Source: Phoronis australis (taxonomy: Eukaryota; Phoronida; Phoronidae). From it: a stretch of DNA of 64,000 bases. The notes under the pieces were generated by a model. The model saw only the letters and a program-made list of their open reading frames with translations, was not told where the DNA came from and ran no database searches. Both the position numbers and the translations under genes were made by a program. The stretch is from NCBI GenBank assembly GCA_002633005.1, contig NMRA01000046.1, forward strand, positions 1,060,596 to 1,124,595, given 5' to 3'. Below, piece by piece: positions 56,601-64,000 of this stretch. How positions within the stretch are numbered: the stretch's first letter is position 1; the number at the start of each line of letters is the position of its first letter.

Positions 56601-57136
56601 CTTAAAAATTGGAGGTACAATCGTTCATGCAGCTTTCCCCTGCTAGTTCAAGTACTCGGGTGGGAAATCCAAACAACTGGATAACAAGATATTAAAAATT
56701 GCACCACGAAAATCGAAGTACACAATTGGTGACAAAAGTTGTGTATTTAATAAGTTAACTGCAAAAAGCGGGACCGCAGGAAACAAAAACTAATTATAAA
56801 AAACTTTCGTTCACTAAAGCCTGTGTTTACTCTCATGATCACTACAAGCGAAAAGCAGACGGGTGTCAAGATGTAAGACAGTTAACTCGCCTAGTTGTAA
56901 CTTTTTGAAGAAATTTTTACATGATGTCGAAATTCAGTGTAGTGTATAGTGTTTGCAATGTTTTAGTTTCGTGGAGTCATTTGTCGATGGCCGACATAAT
57001 GTCTACCGTGATAAAATACAAATCACCCCTAATTTGGTGCGCAGCCACGCGGTGGAGTCCCAATGCTATTTAAATAAATATATAAACAACGATGTGTTTC
57101 GGTAACAAGGGGTCTCGCTGCAGCATTGCCTGAAAA
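56601..57136. other. No gene seen
   Basis: AT-rich, no feature recognised. The broken gene at 57137 may have had its 5' part here, but I could not find it. Confidence 0.4.
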
Positions 57137-58170
57137 TTGCATGCAATGACAGGGTGTGACGTCACAGCAGCACTGTTTAGGAAAGGGAAAGGGAGGCCTC
57201 TGGAAATCCTGACGAAAGACTCGTCTGGGACACTTATCAGCTTCTTCTCAGAGTTAATAAGCGTAGATGTCCCAGACGGAAGAAAGTTAGAAGAAGACAT
57301 ATGCCTCCTATTTAATGAAGGGAGGAGTCAAAGATGTCAATGAAGCGCCGATATCTGAAATTAATAGAGACGACCGGAAAAATGAACAAGGTAATAACTG
57401 TAATTGATAAAATATAGTTCATAAAAGCAACGAAAATAATTTCAAATGTTTTCATACTGTTAAACCAAAATGCCCAGTTTCACGTCAAAAAACAGTAAAT
57501 GGTGGTGAGATTTCATGCGCGCACCCGGGGGGGGGGCTCGAAGGAGCCCCCCATTAGGCGAAGTGGGCAAAAAGGTCAGCCTCAGAGTAAACAAACAGTC
57601 CGTGGAAACGAGACGAAAGTCCACTAAAAAGGCGCAGACGCACAGTTTACAGTACTGAAGGTGGTATCCCGTTTTTTTAGTCCTCCAGCTTTTCTGTTAG
57701 CAAAAGGTCCACTTGGTCAGAAATTTGAGCCCCTCAAAACTAGAGGCTGGGTGCGCGCATGGGTTTATGTTTTTGTTCGTCAGCTTTTAGACAATTGGTC
57801 CCTTGTCAATAAAATTTTCTCCGATGTCCAACATCAAGAAGATTGACTGCGCATTTTTCCTCCTTGCCGAAAGACACTATTGAACAAGCTCAAACGAGCC
57901 CATTATGTTGCCGTGCTCTGAGGCCAAGTGGATTCGGCCGATCCGGAAAACGGTTTGGATCCTCTTACCTATGGTTGGAAGGTACAAGATGGATACTACT
58001 TTCCCAAATGGTTTTGTGGATCTGCCGTTCCTGATGTCCTTTTTGAAGGTGCTGGTCTTTTACAAGAAAATCAAGCCGATCAAGAGGTAAAGGAAATGGG
58101 CTATGACGAAACAAGCGAGCCCGAATCAAGCTGGAGTAGCAGTGACGAATCTGATATTGAAACGTATTAA
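57137..58170 (+). pseudogene. Broken repetitive-family protein (HAMTGCD...GW..DG type)
   Basis: Two separated blocks resemble an uncharacterised protein family common in invertebrate repetitive sequence. The first (57140-57300) reads HAMTGCDVTAALFRKGKGRP and continues to a DVNEAP-like block after a frameshift near 57310. The second (about 57850-58170) reads LLNKLKRAHYVAVL, an in-frame TGA, then TYGWKVQDGYYFPKWFCG, and ends in an acidic Ser-rich tail (SSWSSSDESDIETY). Between them sits the MITE at 57514-57761. Function unknown; I know the motif pattern but not an enzyme activity. The copy cannot encode a full protein as assembled. Confidence 0.5.
57514..57761. mobile_element. MITE with GCGCGCAT termini, copy 2
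   Basis: The ends CATGCGCGCACCC and GGGTGCGCGCATG are perfect inverted repeats. Inside the left end is a G run with GGGGGCTCGAAGGAGCCCCC, a hairpin. The middle matches 53394-53566. It lies between the two halves of the broken gene at 57137-58170. Confidence 0.8.
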
Positions 58171-58359
58171 AAACTAACAGGAAACTACTGTTGACATTAA
58201 ACATATAGTATGTAACTTGATGTTCTTGTCGATACAGTGATTTTGACTAGCTGTTTGAAAGTGTTGCTCTATTTCATGTACTTTATTTTGATTAAAGAAG
58301 GTTTTTGAAAACACGTTTGTTACTTTTCTTGTCGACGCTCAATCTCGCGAATTCCATCG

Positions 58360-58530
58360 GTTGTATTTCGAGGAACCTTTAAGTTCATCATACACCAAAG
58401 CGTCGACTTCGGCGGCTTCTTGACCCTCAATTTCTGGAATTTCATCCGTTGCATTTCGAGGAGCTGAAGGTTCATCGTACACCAAAGCATCGTAGTGTCC
58501 TACACCTTCTCCAAAGCTGTGAAACATAAC
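58360..58530 (-). repeat. ~87-bp tandem duplication in the OTU tail
   Basis: The phrase with TTTCGAGGA, then TTCATC(A/G)TACACCAAAGC(G/A)TCG occurs twice, about 88 bp apart (58369 and 58457). On the minus strand both copies read DALVYDE, so the segment after the HYDALV block was duplicated. Confidence 0.7.
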
Positions 58531-60445
58531 AGATTTGGTGGTGTTGCTGTCATACTAGTCTTTTTCATACTGCCGTATGAGACCACGCACAGACATTGTT
58601 CATTACTTGAATTGGTCTGTTAAAGACATGACTTGTAGCAATAATCTCGAACTCCCCGGGCATGGTTGATGAAAGAGACGCTGCTTGAATACGCTGCCCA
58701 ACCGATGAGTATTTCATATGCTGGTTCCTGTTACCATTGAGCGTACTGTACTCGTTGTCACGATACTCGTGGATATTTGTACACATGTACTGAAAAGCCT
58801 GACAACGAATTGCATCAGCCTACGTTTGTTCTGAAAGAAAAAGAACAGGATCCAGCATTGTTCCATGGATATCGCTGTCTGCGTGCCGAAGTTTGTCGTC
58901 CATGGCAATAACAATGCTTCGAAAAAACCAACGTTCGTCATCTATGGTTTTTATAAACTTCACTCGGTAGCTTGGTTCACTGGCTGGTGTAGGAAGGACA
59001 TTGTCACCGTTAGTGGACGTTCTGCCGCTAGCACATGCCACATTTTCACCGCTAACGTCATCTGGCAAAAGGCACTCTGCGCTTGGTAGACTGTCTCCAA
59101 CGAACTCTTTACCACATTCAGTAGCTGTAGCGAACCTGGGGCCCACATTTACATCTCCATCGGTTTGCAATCTTTCTTCCATCGGTGGATCAGGGGTGGC
59201 ATGCGGAGCAGTAGACTGCATTTCGACGTCAACAGCTAAATCATGCTGATTGCTGAAAAATTGCCTTCAACTCCATCTGACTCACACACAAACTGGTCAG
59301 CTGTGAACACCTCAGGGTCATACAGTCGTAAATCACACGATCGAAACCCATTTATCGCCTGCAGTGGTGTTGCAGTACGCCTTGCCAAATAATTCTGCCA
59401 TTTGATGAATGGTGATTTTTGACCACGACAGGAAACCATCCAATTATCAGCAACGTTGTCGTATGCGCTTTTGAGCGACTTAAAATACGGCATATCCTGT
59501 GAGAGCATTTTTTGTATGCTGTGGGGTGTGAAGGTTAACATATGTATGCCGTTTGCTCTTGCATAATCGATAGCTTCTAATGACTTGTGGCTTTGGTGAC
59601 CATCTAACAGAAGGACACGATGACCTTGTTATTGCCACGAACTGCTCTAGCCACTTCACAAATAGGCCAGAATCAGGCCAACCACTTGGTGAAGCCTAAC
59701 CAATTGACACAGGGGAGTACCTGACGTCATGTGAGAAACCATTCGCTTCTGCGGGATTAAAACAAACATAAAGGACAATAACACTTCAACATCGTTCATA
59801 TGACAGTAACCATAAGACACTTTAATTTTCCAACTTGACGTGCTCCCTTCGTGGCAACAATCTTACAGGGTTTCTGGACACTGGTTACGCATGTTTCGTC
59901 CATATTCCAGACATTTGCTGTATCGATTTGGTGACTGTCGATTAATTCCTTGTACGCTGAGAAAAACTTGTCAACCTCTGTTCTGTTAAACGCAGACATC
60001 CTGGACAAACTGACTCCTTGTGGCTCTCTCAGACTTAATTCTAGCTGGCGTCTCTTAAACCCCAACGGCCAGTCTTTGCCAGCCATTCGGATGTTCTCGT
60101 TAAGTGGGTGACTGATTCCGGCTTTTTTAGCAACATCAAACGCCTAATGCCAAAAGTAGTCATGCCACACAGAGACCTCTCCATTTGTTTGATATGCTAC
60201 ATATTTCATTTTCCACATGTTCCGGTAAAGCTGGAATGTGGCAACCAAGCTTGAGTTGTTCTGGAGTAGTGAGAGATTTATCACTGTGTCTTCACAACGT
60301 CCTGGCGGGAACACCATACCCCTTATTCAAGGTTAACAATGGAGTACCATTGTTAACCAGAGCTTTTCCTAAAGCGTTATCTCCGTAACTGCCCCTGTTG
60401 TTTTTTTTTCTTATACGTTCTGACCAGTTGGTAATCTGTAAAATC
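58448..60445 (-). pseudogene. pogo/Tigger-type transposase joined to an OTU-like protease module, decayed
   Basis: Read on the minus strand from 60445. First comes a helix-turn-helix of the psq/CENP-B type (GSYGDNALGKALVNN ... LNKGYGVPARTL, then a stop). Next is the region before the catalytic core (AKKAGISHPLNENIR, DWPLGFKRRQLELSL). The DDE_1 core follows: NMDET near 59899, LLLDGHQSHKS near 59603 and PHSIQKMLSQD near 59495. ATPLQAINGFRSCDL closes the transposase. One frameshift later (about 59240) the frame continues through an acidic linker into an OTU-like domain. That reads DDERWFFRSIVIAMDD (58930-58960), ADAIRCQAFQYM, FEIIATSHVFNRPIQV and GHYDALV (about 58470). At least four frameshifts or stops make it non-functional. 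Terminal inverted repeats were not found. Confidence 0.75.
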
Positions 60446-60799
60446 AAAACAATAATTTGAATGTATCGATCATTTTAATTTTGAACATCAAGAAAGCTTT
60501 TAGTTGAAAAATAATGCGTTATACGACAGATTCACAGATGTACCGGAGTTTGTTTTATATGGGCCAAACGCCTGCCCCGTTCGGCACCAGGGTGTTTTGC
60601 CTCAAAATGACGTCAAACGAAAAATCCATGCCGCAATTTTTAGCAAGATTTCAAAGCACACTATTTGCGCTCACTCTATTAATGAAACTTTTCAAATGAA
60701 TGGCCAACGCAGATGCGATCGAAACCTTGACAACAGGAGCGTACAGACGAGTCGAAATCAGGTCAGACCGTCTCGTTTACTAGTTGGCTATCCTAGAAC
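60446..60799. other. No gene seen between transposase and Penelope fragments
   Basis: Short frames only. A phrase with GTGTTTTGCCTC near 60590 is similar in reverse to 54655-54675. It could be an eroded element end, but this is not convincing. Confidence 0.35.
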
Positions 60800-61130
60800 T
60801 GAGGAGTGAGTTCGCTCAACAAGCTTATTTATCCAAAATTATTCTCTTCTGAGTCTGTAAGGGGTACTAGGGAATTTGAGTTTGAGTCTGTGAGGGGTAC
60901 TGGGGTATTGGAGTTTGAGTCTGTGAGGGGTACTAGGATATTGGAGTTTGAGTCTGTGAGGGGTCCTGCTGGGGTATTGGAGTTTGAGTCTGTGAGGGGT
61001 ACTAGGGTATTAGAGTTTCTCTATTATTTGAACAGAAAGATCTGGTAGATTACGGTGTTTGGAATTGAAATGATTACCTTTAGAATCAGAAATGTTTTTA
61101 TGTATTATGTTAAATCTATAATTGCGAAAA
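60800..61130 (-). mobile_element. Inverted fragment of a Penelope-like element endonuclease region
   Basis: The reverse complement of this stretch matches the plus-strand Penelope coding sequence from about 61740 to 61925. Examples are TCTATTATTTGAACAGAAAG against the complement of 61835-61855, and GATAAATAAGCTT against the complement of 61908-61920. Within it one 33-bp segment has expanded to five copies (60851-61018). It lies head to head with the plus-strand fragment beginning near 61140. Confidence 0.75.
60851..61018. repeat. 33-bp minisatellite derived from Penelope coding sequence, 5 copies
   Basis: Units GAGTCTGTGAGGGGTACTAG plus GATATTGGAGTTT start at 60851, 60884, 60917, 60950 and 60986. 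The complement of the unit is the sequence at 61858-61888, which encodes LQYPSTPHRLK in the endonuclease domain of the neighbouring Penelope element. Confidence 0.9.
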
Positions 61131-61139
61131 AAGCCTTCC

Positions 61140-61960
61140 ATGTAGCCTTGCACTTAGAATTCGACGCATTTGTTCAGAAGAGTCTGCCTTTAATAACCGT
61201 TTAAAAGAACTCAAACATTACCTACTTCAACGTCATTTCCCTTACATTTTATACTCAAGCAGTTTGACAAAGTACGCTCAATCACAAGAAAATCTTTAAG
61301 AACTAAAACGAAAGATAATACTAATAATAGAATACCTTTCATAATCATGTTCGATCCATGTTTAAACGGAATTAGCCACCTCTTCAGAAAACACGTTTCC
61401 ACTATGCATAGTTCTCCTCAAATGAAACACTTATTTCCTCGTCCACCTATAATTTCTTGGAGAAAATGAAAAAGCCTAAAAATTCTATAGTTAGAGCAAA
61501 TATGGACAATAAAAACCAAACTGACAAACCTATTGACAACAGACAATGTAACAAATTTAGATACAAAATGTGTAACTTTATCAACGATAATTCTTTCTTC
61601 CAGTCTTCTCAAACCAATGAACACTTCGAAATAAAACAATATTCTGACTGCACCACCAACAATATCATTTACCTAATAACATGCAGAAAATGTTCCATTC
61701 AATATGTAGGACAAACTCAACATAATCTACTAACTCGGTTTCGCAACCATAGATTTAACAAAAAACATAAAAACATTTCTGATAGGCCTGCTATAGATAA
61801 TCATTTCGATACCAAAAACTTTAATCTTCAAGATCTTTCTGTACAAATAATAGAAAAACTCCAATACCCTAGTACCCCTCACAGGCTCAAAAGAGAACCA
61901 TTTTGGATAGATAAGCTTAACACACTTGAACCTAATGGATTAAACATAACGAGTTCTTAA
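61140..61960 (+). pseudogene. 5'-truncated Penelope-like element: RT end plus GIY-YIG endonuclease
   Basis: The 5' part (61150-61240) reads LRIRRICSEESAFNNRLKEL, the end of the Penelope reverse transcriptase. After a frameshift near 61255 comes FDKVRSITRKS, then FPRPPIISWRK (to 61466), and after another frameshift KKPKNSIVRANM. The last frame (61457-61960; first ATG in frame at 61466) carries the GIY-YIG nuclease: NIIYLITCRKCSIQYVGQT (the Y...YVG core), then LLTRFRNHR with the catalytic-type Arg, and ending at TAA 61958. Penelope elements use this nuclease for target-primed integration. Frameshifts make the copy inactive. Confidence 0.85.
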
Positions 61961-62573
61961 ATTATACCGTTTACTTTTTTGCACAGCAATCTATCATGTT
62001 CATTACGCTAAATATCAGACGTCATTTGTCATATCGTGTTTGATTTTACTTTTTTTCTGTTTCTGTTGACAAGGGATGTTATTTTATCTGAAAATTTCAG
62101 TTGATTCGTTATTGTTGTTTATTTACCGTGATGAAATTAGATTAGTATGTTATAGCACGGTTTGATACTATTTGTTTATTGTCTTGGCATTTAGCTAATA
62201 GTCTTGTTGAGTGAAACATCTGTTAGGCTGGTAATTTGTTTATTGTGGTTAGAATTTGTTTATTTAGGTTTGTTAGTGCTACTTTCTTTAGTTGTGTGGT
62301 TTTTGCTGGAAATACACTTATCTCATATGGAACAATTAATGGAGACTCCTCCGCTGCACCAATGAGCAGGCAAGTGACCGGAGTGTCCGGATTTCTGAAT
62401 CTGCGCTTGCTATCATCAGCAGTTTTGTAAGTGGTGTCGTTCGACAAAATGTTTCTTTGGAACTGATTTTGATGAAATTTAAAAGTTATTCAATTTGGTT
62501 TCGTGGTAGCATTGTACTGTCTGCTGCTGTGGGCATGCTTGTTGTTTCTTAAAGTTTATTTATTAGAGTGTCG
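61961..62573. other. Flank between Penelope fragment and next gene
   Basis: AT-rich with GTTTATT-rich wording; no domain. Probably contains the upstream region of the gene that starts at 62574. Confidence 0.4.
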
Positions 62574-62631
62574 ATGGTGGATAACAGTGTCAACCAGAGG
62601 AAAAAATTAGCGCCCACTTGCCTTCGCAGAG
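62574..62631 (+). CDS. First coding exon of an unrecognised gene
   Basis: An ATG (in-frame stop upstream at 62550) opens MVDNSVNQRKKLAPTCLRR and reaches a canonical donor, CGCAGAG|GTGAGT, in phase 1. The next exon (62805) has a canonical acceptor in the matching phase. The basic, Cys-containing start shows no signal peptide. Function unknown. Confidence 0.5.
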
Positions 62632-62804
62632 GTGAGTTGTTTTTTCAACAAAAGAGGACTCATCTGTGAAAACGACAATTCATTCAAAACAAATTCACTG
62701 TTAAAATACATGGCGAGAACAGTCAAGGACTTCCGACTTCGATAGTGGTAAGAGACATGTTAAGTGCATATAATAACTGTCATGTCTTTCTTTTTCCATT
62801 GCAG

Positions 62805-62861
62805 GCATACTGTCTCTTGCAAAAATTCATGTTATCGGGTACAATTACGACAAAATACCAG
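62805..62861 (+). CDS. Second coding exon of the unrecognised gene
   Basis: 57 bp between TTTTTCCATTGCAG and GTAAGTG, both strong sites. In phase 1 it encodes ILSLAKIHVIGYNYDKIP with phase 1 out. The other two frames are also open over this short length, so the choice rests on the phase of the exon at 62574. The gene would continue past the window. Confidence 0.5.
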
Positions 62862-64000
62862 GTAAGTGAAGGCTCACCATGCAGACGATTTGACTGAATA
62901 AACTTGGTCCTGAGGTACATGTGTTCATGTCCTCCACGTGTTACATTTTAATTGACGCACGTTAGTTAATTATTATGATTAATCACTTTTTGAAGCAATA
63001 AAACACGATTTGACTCTAGGGTGCCCGATTTTCAATGGTAATCGATAACGATATTGCTTATTGATACGATATTTAACGGTATTTTATAGATACGTGCAAA
63101 ATTTGCATTTTCGTGTTCGGTTCCTGCGCAAAAATCAACTTGGTTATTCTCTCAAGTGCTCCACTACGCAAACGTGGACGCGCTACGCATACTCAACACG
63201 AAACCATGGACTCGCATAAACTAGTTACGAAGCCACGTAAAACTGTTAAAAATGCACGTTCTTGATCATACTTCACGCAGTATAGTTTGTCAAGAACCGA
63301 TAAGAAAACCGGTACTTTTGTTATCGGCCGGTATTTTCTTAAAACTTCATTTCGCCCTGTTTAACTAGCCAAAAACGAAAGCCGAATTAAGCCTTTAACA
63401 CTCATGAAATCGGCGCAACAAGAACATCAAAACCAACAACAAATGAAAAACCCCGTCAGGGTTTAATATTGGGGTTGGCCAGCTCTAAACTAATTGTGAA
63501 TTCGAAAATGGCAAATGTACGCGTTGACTGTGAATTAAGTTAGTAATGGAAATAGAAACCTATCGCGGTGAGAAATATTATGAGACCATTTTAATGAAAG
63601 TAAAAGACCTACTGCTAATTCCATTTGCGATTTTTAGCCTTCTAAATATAGCGAATGCAGTTTTCATTATTATCGAAATGTACTGTACAACAACTCGCTT
63701 TCAGTAAAGAAAAGACAAAATCCCCCAAACCGATGTGGAAATATTAACAACCCACCAAAATAACGTTTTAAATAATGGGCCTTCATAGAGACCAAATCAA
63801 TTACTGTCACGGCAAGAGAAAAAATGACGATCAGCAGGACGCTCATATAAAAATAAAAAATGCCGACAGGGCTACTTTTTTCTTTCAGATAAAACGAATT
63901 GAAGCTATTCGTTATCTGAACTAAAAATTTGTAAGTTTCCGCCTCATACCAATAAAGTTCTCAAATTGGTGAACAAAGTACCCGACTGTTTTACAAATAA
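62862..64000. other. No further exon seen to the window end
   Basis: AT-rich sequence, presumably intron of the gene at 62574. Near 63000-63150 and 63290-63340 are palindromic words such as ATCGATAACGATAT and AACCGATAAGAAAACCGGT, without a clear element. Confidence 0.4.

Noticed and set aside
54638-60600. GAGGCAAAACACCC words near 54660 and inverted near 60590 as ends of the transposase-OTU element
   Set aside because: Similarity is short, there is no target duplication, and the satellite and other elements lie between.

Overview
The window is a piece of an AT-rich metazoan genome. It shows a long split gene with canonical GT/AG introns, a high density of minisatellites, and a mixed load of DNA transposons, LINEs, a Penelope-like element, tRNA-like SINEs and MITEs. 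This suits an aquatic invertebrate (deuterostome or lophotrochozoan). I cannot name the species from sequence alone. Ambiguous bases at 4060, 7986, 27803 and 40238 and an N run at 14130-14497 mark a draft assembly.

The main gene is a plus-strand TMC (transmembrane channel-like) gene. I resolved 15 coding exons between 22512 and 51506 whose intron phases all agree. They give a 907-codon protein with about ten membrane spans and the TMC signature CWETYIGQQIYKL. Two more exons with coding character lie upstream (12082-12293 and 15500-15594). The second has the phase needed to join exon 2 of the main model, so the gene probably has alternative N termini. An exon-like ORF with a strong donor lies at 17626-17749. 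After the stop codon there is a possible phase-matched extra 3' exon at 52477-52582. The 5' part of another plus-strand gene, unrecognised, enters at 62574.

Layout: 1-12 kb is gene-poor and carries several elements: a ~490-bp repeat family, a 1.05-kb inverted-repeat element, a decayed LINE interrupted by a MITE, and a SINE. From 12 to 52.6 kb lies the TMC locus. Its introns hold many unrelated minisatellites, a 640-bp direct duplication, two copies of a TA-flanked inverted-repeat element (13.7-15.4 kb and 37.7-40.2 kb, opposite orientations) and a TTAA-flanked THAP-type element (45.5-46.9 kb). From 52.6 to 62 kb is a transposon nest. It contains subterminal-type repeats, two MITEs, a ~302-bp tandem satellite and a broken repetitive protein gene. 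It also holds a minus-strand pogo/Tigger-type transposase pseudogene continuous with an OTU-like protease module, and a head-to-head pair of Penelope-like fragments.

The most unusual structures are four. A 33-bp minisatellite has multiplied the splice acceptor and first codons of the TMC signature exon five times. The transposase and OTU module appear to be parts of one unit. The Penelope fragment carries a minisatellite grown from its own endonuclease-coding sequence. A short ORF is conserved in both TA-flanked elements.
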